Positions 1-9,754 of a DNA stretch of 64,000 bases are shown here, piece by piece. How positions within the stretch are numbered: the first letter of the stretch is position 1; the number at the start of each line of letters is the position of its first letter. Below the pieces are notes generated by a model, which was not told the DNA's origin, made no database searches, and saw only the letters and a program-made list of their open reading frames with translations. This DNA is from Tuctoria greenei. Lineage: Eukaryota; Streptophyta; Magnoliopsida; Poales; Poaceae. Made by a program: the position numbers and the translations under genes. The stretch covers positions 5,146,001-5,210,000 of the forward strand of contig JAYESD010000001.1 of NCBI GenBank assembly GCA_036927565.1, in the 5' to 3' direction.

Positions 1-337
1 AGGCCGGGGGCGGCGGGGGGCGCGATGGGCCGGCGGCGGGAGCTGGGGCGGCGGGCCGGCGGCAGGGGCATCGGCGGCGGCGCGTGTAGGGACGAAGCGA
101 GTTAGAAATGAGTTCGGCCTGACGGTATATGCCTTTAACTTGCGACGGTCAGGTTAATTGCAATGGCGTTATGTTTGACCGTCGCAATTAATACTATTTT
201 CGACGGCTAGTGAAAAAGACCGTCGCAAATAAGCTTTATTTGCGACGACCGTCTTATTCGCGACGGTTTTGCGATGGCCATTTGTGGGTCGTCGCAAATT
301 AGAACGGTTGTCACAAATGATCAAGTTTCTTGTAGTG
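1..337. mobile_element. CACTA (En/Spm-type) transposon, terminal part cut by window start
   Basis: The segment ends at 333-337 in TAGTG, the reverse complement of the CACTA terminus. Read inward on the minus strand it begins CACTACAAGAAACTTG, a very common start of plant CACTA elements. The inner 170 bases hold several direct and inverted copies of a short TTGCGACGGTC-like motif, as expected for the subterminal repeats that bind CACTA transposase. The bases CTT at 338-340 would be one half of the 3-bp target duplication; the other half lies left of the window. No transposase coding is visible, so this may be the end of a large autonomous element or of a short derivative. Confidence 0.75.
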
Positions 338-996
338 CTTAGTGGTACAAATAAAAGAGGCAGGGTGAACATATGGTATTTACATAAGGAATATAAAATC
401 CGATCCACGCAACTTACATGGGCCATCATACTAGTTTATAAGTATATGATTGCAACATAAAGCATAGGATAGATCATATGGCTGAAAGTAAGAAAGTTCT
501 ACGGATTGATGTGCCAGTATACTTAAAAACTGATGGAATGCTTAACGTTCTTGATATCGACAACTTTGCTTCAATCAGTTTGCTAATACTTTGTCTTAAT
601 ACAGAACGTACATAGTATATTGGCCTACAAATTCCACTTTACAAACATATATTTGTAGGGGCTGTCTAGATTTCAGGTGTCTAAAATTTGAAAAGATTTC
701 AAATACCAGTAGTTAATATCTAATTAATATCATTAACCACTAACTTTTAATTACCCTTCATTACTCAATCACAAATTTTTTATTTTATTATTTTACAAAT
801 AACATAATTCTTATAAATTACGGATTAATAAAAAATAATTATCTCTACACCTTGCGCCTGTTCTACGCGCGCGGCTGACGCGCTGCTAGCGTCGCGCCGT
901 GCCTGACACCCAGGCTGGATTCAGTCGCCTGACATTTAGGATATCCGATATTTATATACATGAACATCTGATCTAACGTCAGGCACGCCGCCTACC
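338..996. other. Intergenic DNA without recognised gene
   Basis: AT-rich spacer between the CACTA end and the 3' end of the P450 gene, with an especially AT-rich block at about 700-850. I see no coding signal, RNA gene or clear repeat. Confidence 0.5.
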
Positions 997-2786
997 TTAT
1001 CGACGGGGCGACGGCCGAACATATAGCGGGCCGTCCATTTTGAGGGTGAGCATAGGCCGATAGCCCATTACGCATGTGCAATCCCACATCTGAAATTCGA
1101 AGAGGTTGAGGAGAACGGCCGCAAATATCTTCATCTGCCTATACGCGAAATCCTTCCCCAAGCAGATGCGAGGCCCAGCCTAGATAAATAAACCAGCGGC
1201 CAAACACGTCACGTGCCGAGCTTGCATCGTACAAAAAAACAAATTCTAAAATCACCTGGAAAGCCGTAAACGTGAAGGGGCTCACGGGGACGAACACGCC
1301 GTCGTCGTCCATCCACCTTTCCGGCCGGAACTCCTCGGCGTCCTCGCCCCACAAGAACTTCATTCTGCCCATGGGGTACGGCTGATAGTGCACCATGTCC
1401 CCTTTCCTGACGGCATAACCGTCCGGCAACGTGTCATCCGAATTGCAGTGCTTGACATCCTGAGCAGCCAAGAATGAAATCATCACCGCATCAATGAGCC
1501 ATGACGTGGGTTGAGTCGAAAACTTGCTATCCTGGTAGGAGTGAGGCTTGCGTCGACTCACCATGGGCACAGCGGGGTACAGTCGGAGGGTCTCCGTCAG
1601 AGTTGCATGCAGGTACTGCATCTTGCTGATGGCGTCCTCTGTCAGGCACGAGGCGAACACGTTGGCGTCGACGTTGCCGTCGTCGCCCGTGGCGGCGGCG
1701 CGCACCTCCTGCGCGATCCGGTCCTGGATGCGCTCGTTCCTGCACAGTACGTAAAGGAACCACGACAGGGTCCCCGCCGTGGTGTCGCGGCCGGCGATCA
1801 CGAAGTTGAGAATGATGTCTCGCAGGTATTTGTTGTCAAAGCAGCCGGGATCGCGCTCTCTCTCCCGCAGAAACCTCGACACGATGTCCTCCTCCTTTGC
1901 CTAACAGGGAAATGAGAAATGTCATCCACCATGTCAGAAAAAAAGTGTAAGTATCTGCATTCAAACCGGTTACGGAGCTCACGAATTCTTGTTGATCCCT
2001 TCCCATCTGCTCGATCTTTTTGTCGATGACGGCGTAAACGAAGTCATCGATGACGCGGACGGAGCGCTTCATGGCCCTCTCCGACGAGATGTTGAACAGC
2101 TTCTTGGCCTTCCAGAACGGGTCGAAGAACCGGTACAGCACCTGCTCGCTCGCGTCATCGAACGCCCTGGCGAACGCCGCGCCCTCCTCGCTGGACCCGG
2201 ACAGCGTGCCCAGGCTGACCCCGAACCCGACCTTAAAGATGGAGTCCAGCGTCGACCGCATCAGCAGGTCTTGGATGTCCACCCTCTCCCCCGCCCCGGC
2301 CGCAGCAGCCACGATACCCGCGAGCTCCGCGGCCGTGTCGCGGAACACCGCGCTGCTGTAATCGCGAAGCACCCGCGTGGAGAACTCGTGGCTCGCGACC
2401 TTCCGCTGGTGCCGCCACTTGGCGCCGTCCACGTTGAAGATGCCGTCGCCGAGGAGGTCCTTCGCCACGTCGTGCATCATCACCCCCTTGCCGTAGTTGG
2501 GGAAGTTGGTCTTGAGGATGTACTCCACGTTGTCTGGCTCGACGGTGTACACGTAGTTGCAGGTAATGGCGAGTATGCGGAAGGTGCGGTACCTGTGGGA
2601 AAGCTCCGTCTGGTGCTCCAACAGGCGGCCGAACTTGAGCAGCAGGTGCAGGATGGTTCCGGCCGCGGGCGGGTACTTTCGGTTATTGCTGCCGCAGCAG
2701 CAGCGCCGGTGCACGAGGTAGAGCGCCGCCAAGAAGAGCAGCGACAGCGCGAGCAAGCCGAAATGTTGGCTCAGCGGCGAGTCCAT
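997..2786 (-). CDS. Cytochrome P450, CYP86 clan, CYP704-like (four exons, appears intact)
   Basis: Exons on the minus strand are 2786-1983, 1900-1562, 1459-1256 and 1179-997. All introns are GT-AG and phase 0, giving 509 residues, normal for a plant A-type-independent P450. Visible landmarks are an N-terminal membrane anchor (about residues 10-28) and proline-rich hinge, I-helix AGRDTT (304-309), K-helix ETLR (371-374), the PERW box (427-430) and the heme loop FQAGPRICLG (448-457) with ligand Cys455. Exon 4 starts inside the heme loop, so the cysteine is seen only after removing a 76-bp intron. The sequence resembles CYP704, whose characterised members are omega-hydroxylases of long-chain fatty acids for cutin or sporopollenin; substrate here is inferred. 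The protein would sit on the ER membrane facing the cytosol. An upstream in-frame ATG at 2861 was not chosen because the hydrophobic anchor follows directly after 2786. Confidence 0.85.
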
Positions 2787-3574
2787 TCTCTGTTGTCTGC
2801 GCGGTTGCTCGAGTAGCTCGAGACCTGAGGAAAATGGAAGTACTTGTATTTTTCTGACCATTAGGTGACGGACAGGACAAATTTGAGATCGGTGAGACGG
2901 TCACCCACGACGTCTGAATTTCTTCCACCATCGAGCATCATCGACCGCTTTTCAGGTAAGCAGAGCCGCAGACGATGATGTCCCGACTTTTGGCTTTACC
3001 TTGATGTACACCGTTCACCATCATCTATCACCGTCCAGAAGAAGCCCACGGCATGACGGCAGCGCTCGGCCTGTCTGAAGCGGCGGTGGACGTATCGTCC
3101 TGAGTCCTGACGCCACTGGCCGCGCACATGGCCCCTCCCTGACTCGCCGTCCGGCACACGCTGCGGCTGCACGTGTACTGTGCACTGGCTTATAAAATCA
3201 GGAAGGCGCGGCGACCGTGATCGTCGAGCAACCCGATCGATCGCATCCAAGGATGAAGGATGTGCGGCCTTCGCCTTCCGGTGGCGCCATAAACTTGTGG
3301 GCATTGAACCGGATCTGGGTACTAGTCTTATCGGTCATGTCCGAGGCACGAGCGGGCCTCAGGGGAAGCTACACATGCGCACCGGCCCACCATGGTGACC
3401 CCGCCGGCCCATCATGGTGGCCCCTACGAACCAAGGCGGAACGCGCATTAACGATAGCCATCGCGAGAAGCTGTTGAAATTGTTGCTAGCGCCTTCATAA
3501 CGTAGATCATGTGCGCACTGAAGCTCCTGCATTTCGTGCTGGCTCAGACCGTTCCTCACAGCCGGCTTGCAGTA
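2787..3574. other. Upstream region of the P450 gene
   Basis: Intergenic sequence upstream of the minus-strand P450, presumably holding its promoter. I could not assign a convincing TATA box or other regulatory site, and no gene is evident. Confidence 0.4.
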
Positions 3575-3887
3575 GAGCAAGGATAATGGAGTAGCCGGTT
3601 GCAGGCTGTAACTCAATGCCATGTCACTTTAGAGTCAACAGTTTAGCCTTCTTATATAATAGACTAGCTATTAGATTGACTGGAAAGTGATTGAAATAAA
3701 TGCCCTGTTTTTCCTACCTCCAATCGCATGCAGCCACATCAGTAGAGTCACCTCGTAAGTGCTGCTGCGCTGGCTACTATTCTGTAGCCTGCATCCCTCT
3801 CTCTCTTCTTTACTCCCTCATCCACGTAAGCAATATTCTGACGTGGATTCTATTGAGCCAGCTGACTAGGCTCTATTATACCTGCTC
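3575..3887 (+). mobile_element. Tourist-like (PIF/Harbinger-type) MITE, copy 1
   Basis: A 313-bp non-coding element with imperfect terminal inverted repeats, GAGCAAGGATAAT at the left and ATTATACCTGCTC at the right. It is flanked by GTA on the left and TAA on the right, a degraded 3-bp TWA-type duplication. The same 313-bp element occurs in inverted orientation at 4096-4408 with high identity. Confidence 0.75.
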
Positions 3888-4095
3888 TAACTCGTAGTAC
3901 AACGGTCACTAGCCGTTGCAGTAACTCTTGTTTCTTCTCCGGTCCCTATCCTTCCCAGAGAGTGATAAGAATGCAGCGCATCCAAGAACGGAACAGTACC
4001 ACGGCTACCAGTACTGGGCACAATTCTTCCCGTTGATTAGGGTGCATGTTTCGGCATTTGCGCCTCCTTATCCGTATGGGCTATAACATCTTTTA

Positions 4096-4408
4096 GAGCA
4101 GGTATAATAGAGCCTAGTCAGCTGGCTCAAAAGAATCCACGTCAGAATATTGCTTACGTGGATGAGGGAGTAAAGAAGAGAGAGAGGGTTGCAGGCTCCA
4201 GAATAGTAGCCAGCGCAGCATCACTTACGAGGTGACTCTACCGATGTGGCTGCATGCGATTGGGAGTAGGAAAAACAGGGCATTTATTCCAATCACTTTC
4301 CAGTCAATCTAATAGCTAGTCTATTATATAAGAAGGCTAAACTGTTGACTCTAAAGTGACATGGCATTGAGTTACAGTCTGCAACCGGCTACTCCATTAT
4401 CCTTGCTC
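4096..4408 (-). mobile_element. Tourist-like (PIF/Harbinger-type) MITE, copy 2, inverted
   Basis: Inverted copy of the element at 3575-3887, also 313 bp, separated from it by 208 bp. It is flanked by a perfect TTA duplication (4093-4095 and 4409-4411), which points to the PIF/Harbinger superfamily. Copy 1 and copy 2 differ by only scattered substitutions, so both were mobilised fairly recently. Confidence 0.8.
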
Positions 4409-4773
4409 TTAGGCGGGCATGTGGTTCGTACTACGCGGGTACTTCTAGCCTTCTAGGACGCGAGAAACAACGTCACGTGCCGCGAGCTGGCTGGAGCGAG
4501 ACCGTAACCAAAAACTCGCAGAGGCAAGGACGCGGTACATGGCCCAAACCGCGAGAGGCGTCGTGCGGCCCGTGCGTTTTACCGCGGCGCAATGCGGTAA
4601 ACACCGGCGCCTACGCGAAAAGACGAGCGGAAACGACAGTGCGCTCACGGGCACGGCACGTCGCCGCCTCGCCATGCGCGCCCCGCTGCCTCGCTCTCGT
4701 CTCGCCTGCCACGAGTTACGAGTACGTGCTTCGGATGCAACGGAAACGTGCCTCGCCTCGCATTGGTCGTGGG
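4409..4773. other. GC-rich intergenic DNA
   Basis: GC-rich spacer between the MITE pair and the hAT element. Open frames exist on both strands because of the base composition, but none resembles a known protein and no start context or splice structure stands out. Confidence 0.4.
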
Positions 4774-5526
4774 TAGGGGTATGCGTTCGGGATTATTTGA
4801 AATTTTAGATCTGATAATTCGATTTTTTTTAAATTCGAGATTTGAAAATAATTGCTCGAATTTGTATTTTTTTTGGTACCTGACAATTTGGATACATGAA
4901 AGTTCGGTTTTGAGTTCGGGATTACTCAAATTATCCGAATATTAATATAACAGTTTAAAATAGGTAAAAAAATATAACAATGAAAGCAGCATTAATACTG
5001 ACATTCCAATGACAAATAAATATTTCATCAGCATAACAGTACACTTAATAAAAATAACAAAAATCTTCAACAAGTACAAATAAAATTTACAACAACAAAC
5101 TAACAATGACCGTGCTTTATCTGTACTATGTAACATCACATGCAATGAACAAACTTGGCTTAGGCCGATACTAGATAAGACTTGAAAACCCAAACAAATC
5201 AAGCAAAGTGTAAATATTTGGTATACGTTGTCGGTAACCGGCATACCGGGTACCCTCGTGTACAAGCTAGAGCCGTCTAAGTACCTCACTTTCCGCAGAG
5301 GCAGAGTCCGAGGGCACCATGTATTCAGAAGATTTGGACCCATCGACCTTAGATACGGAGTCCGGAGTATCTGCAAGAGACCCCGGGGAAGAGTTCAACT
5401 CCCCTTGAAGACGAGCTCCCAAGCAGCTATGTGTCCAATCGGGAAGGATCCCTCTCTCCCATGAGACAGGACTCCGAAGCTGCCACGTGGCCTAAAGCAT
5501 CAGGCGGGCCACCTCCCATATAGGCA

Positions 5527-6663
5527 GTGTCGAAGTGTTAGAGCGACACTTCCCCCGGATCTGCTAAGGAGCAGCCTGCAGAGGTTCTTTGTTCGGCGGG
5601 GCTTAAGCCTCAATCAAGTGTTCTAGGGAATAGAAATATGAGACGGTGGTTTTTACGTGGTTCGGGTTGCAAGGAGCGTAACACCCTACTCCACGGTGGA
5701 TGTTATTGCTAGTATGTGTGTATGTGTGTGTGATGTTTTCGTCCTTTATAACGGTGGCGGTCCGAGCCTTTTATAGATAAGGTCGGACGCCATACAAGTG
5801 GGGTCCCAGAGCCCGACAGATGGTTCTGGGGCGATCTTATCCTAAAGTTCTAAGGCTTCTTTCGTAAGCTTGCTCTGACCGTGAACTTGAAGACTCACCG
5901 TCTTGCCGACTGCGTCGTGAGTAGCCCATACGCTGTTGCTGACATTGGCAGGAGATTTCCCGTCTAACTGTCTCTATCGTCGTAAGCTACCCACTTGGCA
6001 GAATGAGATAGGCATGCGACGTCTTATTGTGATGCGATTAGTCGCAACGGTACCTGACATTAAGCGTGCGCCGCGCCATGCGTCTGAGGAAGCCGCGTCT
6101 TTAATCCTTGACAGGGACAAGGCGCACCGTACTCTTAACTCCCGCGTCACTCCGTCCAGGGCAAGTGACTGGACTATATGACAGCTCGAGAGCTTGTCAG
6201 GTCCCTCCTTACAGACCACGTAGCAGCTCGGGAGCTCACCTCCGTAGAGGAGGTCACGTGGAGGAGGTCAGGTCCCGCCTTACGGGCGACGTGGCAGCTC
6301 GGGAGCTCACCTCCGCGGAGGAGGTTAGGTCCCGCCTTACGGGACACGTGGCAGCTCCGTAGCCCACCCATATGGGAGGTGACCCGTCTGATGTCTAGTT
6401 CCAGGTGGCAGCTCCGGAGCCCTGTCTCACGGGGAGGAGGGATCCTTAACTGCTATACACGTGGTTACCTGGGAGCTCATCTCCAAAGGGGGTGCTGAGC
6501 TTCTCCTTCAGGTTTCTTGCAGATATGTTAGACCTCCTATCTTAGACTTATGGGTCTGGGTCTCTTGAACACGTGGCGCCTTAGGACCCCGCCTCTGCTG
6601 GGAGGCGGGATACCTAGACGGCTCTACCTTGTGCGCGAAGGTACGCGATATGCCGTGTACCGA
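5527..6663 (-). mobile_element. Solo LTR of gypsy family X, minus orientation, nested in the plus copy
   Basis: Begins TGTCGAAGTG at 5527 and ends GTACCGACG at 6663 (expected CA end with one substitution). It is flanked by GGCAG (5522-5526) and AGCAG (6664-6668), a 5-bp duplication with one mismatch. The sequence is the reverse complement of the surrounding LTR. A TATAAAAGG box reads on the minus strand near 5770-5778. About three tandem units of roughly 55-70 bp with CACGTGGCAGCTCGGGAGCT-like cores fill 6177-6370, in the U3 region. The insertion of an LTR into its own relative created a long inverted repeat. Confidence 0.75.
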
Positions 6664-7329
6664 CGAGCAGGCACAAACACTGCCACGTGTCCAGCAAGGT
6701 GGGACCTGACCTCCTCCGCGGAGGTGAGCTCCCGAGCTGCCACGTGGACCGCAGGACGGGACCTCACCTTCTCCGCAGAGGCGAGCTCCCGAGCTGCCAC
6801 ATGATCCGCAAGGCGGGACCTGACCTCCCTTGCAGAGGTGAACTCCTGAGCTATCACATAGTCCAGCCACTTGCCCTGAACGGAGGGGCGCATGAGTTAA
6901 GAGGGCGGTGCGTCTTGTCTTTGTCAAGGATTGAAGATACGCGGCTTCCCCATACGCATGGCACGGCGCACACCTAATGTCAGGTACCGCTACGACTAAT
7001 CACATCATAGTGAAGACGCTGCAGGCCTATCCCACTCCGCTAAGTGGGTAGCTTACGGCGACAGAGACAGTTGGACGAAACATCCTCTGTCGATGTCAGC
7101 AACGGCGCATGAGCTACCGATGAGTCAGGCGGCAAGACGACGAGTCTTCAAGTCCATGGTCAGAGCAAGCTTACGCGAGAAGCCTTAGATCTTTAGGATA
7201 AGATCGCTCTGGGACCACCTGTCAGGCCCCGTGACCCCACTTGTAAGGCGTCTGACCTTGTCTATAAAAGGACCAGACTGCCACTGTTACAAAGGACCGA
7301 AAATCACACACACATACACACATACTAGC

Positions 7330-8183
7330 TGTCGATACCCTAGAAACCGTACACCCCTTGAGGTTACAAAGATTTCAAAGGAAAGTCACCTACTTGGTTT
7401 GAAGACCCTCGGAGGCCCACTTGCCAGACATAACCGGACCCGCTTCTCCAACATGGTTAATCCCTGGGTCGCCACGTGTACAACCAAACCGGAGCTACCG
7501 CCCACAAGGGGGAAGCTCCGGGCCACGTACCGAAACGGCACCTCCGGACTTAACCCCAGACCGAGAGAAGCTCCGGACTTGACACGTGTCTCGTAGCCCC
7601 GGAGCTACCTGCTTCCCACAGCAAGCTCCAGAGCTGCCACATGTCCAATCGTCGGACCTTTCAGCCTCTAACCTCCGGAAGACCTTGTAACGGCTCCGGA
7701 CCTTCAAAGGAGAGTCAAGGACTTCAAGACCCGATTAAGTGCCATTAATGACATATTAATGACACTTAATTGGACGATCTTAACACGAGTAACGGTGCTG
7801 TCAAAGCTCGTTACAGGATCATTAAGAGCAATTAATCGTGTATCAATACTAGTAACCGTCGGGGCCACATGTCGGGCCAGGCTAGCTTGTAACGGTTTGT
7901 CCTTGTACTATAAAAGGACAGGCCGACGATACACTCAGGGACGTTCACCCACCGACGATCATACGCACCCCACACGTTCGTGGCAAGCTCTTACCGCTAA
8001 TACAACACCAACACGCCCGTGGAGTAGGGTATTACGCTCAGGCGGCCTGAACCACGTAAATTCTTGTGTCTCCTGTGTCAAACTCCTATTCACCTTCTTG
8101 AATCTTCGCGCGCCCACACCGAACTTAAAACTCCCCAATCACTTTAGCAGTGTAGGGAGATCTGCCGGCTCCAACCGCCGACA
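7330..8183 (+). mobile_element. Solo LTR of the E2-type gypsy family, plus orientation
   Basis: An 854-bp LTR from TGTCGATACCC to CGCCGACA with a perfect 5-bp duplication CTAGC (7325-7329 and 8184-8188). It closely matches, in reverse, the 861-bp LTRs of element E2 at 30328-31188 and 56376-57236, including the TATAAAAGGACA promoter block near 7911-7922. It interrupts the family X solo LTR and is one of the two latest insertions in this cluster. Confidence 0.85.
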
Positions 8184-8612
8184 CTAGCAATACCACCCAC
8201 CGTGGAGTAGGGTGTTACGCTCCTTGCTGCGCAAACAACGTAAAAAACATCGTGTCATACTCTCTTCCGCTAGAACACTTGATTGAAGTCTAAGCCCCGC
8301 CGAACAAAGAACCTCCGCAGACTGCTCCTTAGCAGATCTGGGAGAAGTGCCACATTAACACTTCGACATATGTGTTAGCAGTAAATAAAGAAATAAAAAT
8401 AGCAATATTTCATATCTTGTTGGGTTGAACCTAAAAGTTTAATCAGATAATTTGGGTATCGGATCCTATTACCCAAAATATCCGGAGTTAATTCGGTTTT
8501 TGGGATTTCTTACCCGAAAAAGACATTCAAGTTTCGGTTCTTGGGTAATTCGGATTCGGCTTCTGAATTTTCAGATTCGGTATTCGAGTTCGGATTTTTT
8601 TGCCCACACCTG

Positions 8613-9754
8613 ACCGTGGGAAGCGCTGCCCGCGTCCGTGATTTGCTGGAGCTATAAAGAACAACGGCAACGAAAGACTCGGAGTTTTGCCAGGTCTCTT
8701 TGACGGACCCCCCCCCCCCCCCAACGTTCGTCCTGCAACGTGTTCGTACTAAATATCACCTGGCAATATCGAACGGCGCCCTCGACCCGCGAGTGGAGGA
8801 CCAAAGATCTACGGTCCATTGAAATCAATTATCATTGACCATCATCAGGTGTTCATCGCAAAATGCAACAAAGAATGACGGTTGACGGATCTACGATAGT
8901 ACACGCCAAATCGTGTAGTTAGGGTCCTGAAGCTTGACAGTGAACGATCACGGTTCAGTCAGCATCTAAGCGTGACATCTCCTTGCTTAGCAGGCTGCGT
9001 CACAGAAACAGAAACATACCCAGGATGGCGCCGCAGAGAAGCAATTTATCGTGACCAAATCAATCACCCGCACACACTCGTCTGTTATGTCAATGTGTGA
9101 TTCTTCAATCGTGTTCGGAACATTCCCCTATTGCCTGTCCATCCGGAGTTAATCCAACATTTTCATGCAAATTTGATGGGCCACCCACACATGCTATGGC
9201 ATTTCCCTGCAAACAAAAACATCTTTGCTCGTTCGCTCGTTCGTTTTTACTCTATCCGTCGTACAATTCATCATTGTCCAGTCTACTACAACTCGTACTG
9301 CTCGCTGCCGTTACCGCGGTTCCTTTTTGACGAGGTGGCGATTTCCCATCGTGTCACCGCCGTTAACATACGCAGAGTAATTACAGAGCCCAATCAATGT
9401 GGTGGTGTGCCGTTGAGCCGGTGCTGTTTCCGGCAGGAGCAGGACCGCAGGAAAGAGAAAACAAGGGTCCTTGCCTCGTCTAAAATATCTACAGAATGGC
9501 AAGAAGTAATGGCAGAACGTTGTGAGCGCACCAAACAACAGCTCTCCCAATTTACAAACCTCACCGCCCACCCGAACGATTTCACTTCAATGCAACCATC
9601 TTCACTCTCCATTCCTCTGCTCCACTCGGCACAGCTCACCCGAGCCATGAATGCTAAGCTAGAGCGGCATACTAGTAAGCGGCAGAGCAAGCTTCACCAC
9701 AGCCTTGCTGTCCTAAAACTTCGTTGCCATCCATCTCATCAGCTTCGACTCCTC
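8613..9754. other. Intergenic region and presumed promoter/5' leader of the subtilase gene
   Basis: Between the hAT element and the subtilase start. A homopolymer of 15 C lies at 8708-8722. From 9131 the frame of the subtilase stays open upstream of its start, but the translated text shows no conserved domain and the recognisable signal peptide begins only at 9755, so I treat this as leader or promoter DNA. Confidence 0.5.

Larger units (their letters stand above)
5229..8368 (+). mobile_element. Solo LTR of gypsy family X, plus orientation, itself interrupted twice
   Basis: Starts TGTCGGTAACC at 5229 and ends CTTCGACA at 8368, flanked by TACGT (5224-5228) and TATGT (8369-8373). The LTR is split into 5229-5526, 6664-7329 and 8184-8368 by two later insertions. 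With these and their duplicated flanks removed it is about 1,139 bp, matching the 1,137 bp of its inverted sister at 5527-6663. A TATAAAAGG box lies at about 7264-7272, and the U3 part holds repeated CACGTG-containing units. No internal region is present, so this is a solo LTR left by intra-element recombination. Its ends and R/U5-like block (ACCCTACTCCACGG) relate it to the Tat-type gypsy LTRs further right. Confidence 0.75.
4774..8612. mobile_element. hAT-type non-autonomous transposon, disrupted by nested LTR insertions
   Basis: The left end reads TAGGGGTATGCGTTCGGG and the right end, reverse-complemented, CAGGTGTGGGC, both fitting the YAGGG-type start of hAT elements. The flanks are GTCGTGGG (4766-4773) and ACCGTGGG (8613-8620), an 8-bp duplication with two transition differences. 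The parts that belong to the element itself (4774-5228 and 8369-8612) are AT-rich with repeated TTCGG motifs and no transposase. The remaining 3.1 kb is later LTR insertion, so the original element was about 0.7 kb. An alternative would be an unrelated AT-rich repeat, but end motifs plus 8-bp flanks favour hAT. Confidence 0.65.

Noticed and set aside
5500..8370. A single transposon with very long terminal inverted repeats
   Set aside because: The inverted structure is better explained by one LTR inserted into an inverted relative: 5-bp duplications flank each border and the net lengths of the two LTRs agree.
9131..9754. In-frame upstream extension of the subtilase by 208 codons
   Set aside because: No conserved sequence, and a clear signal peptide starts at 9755. 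An extension would bury the signal peptide inside the protein; the open frame is probably chance.
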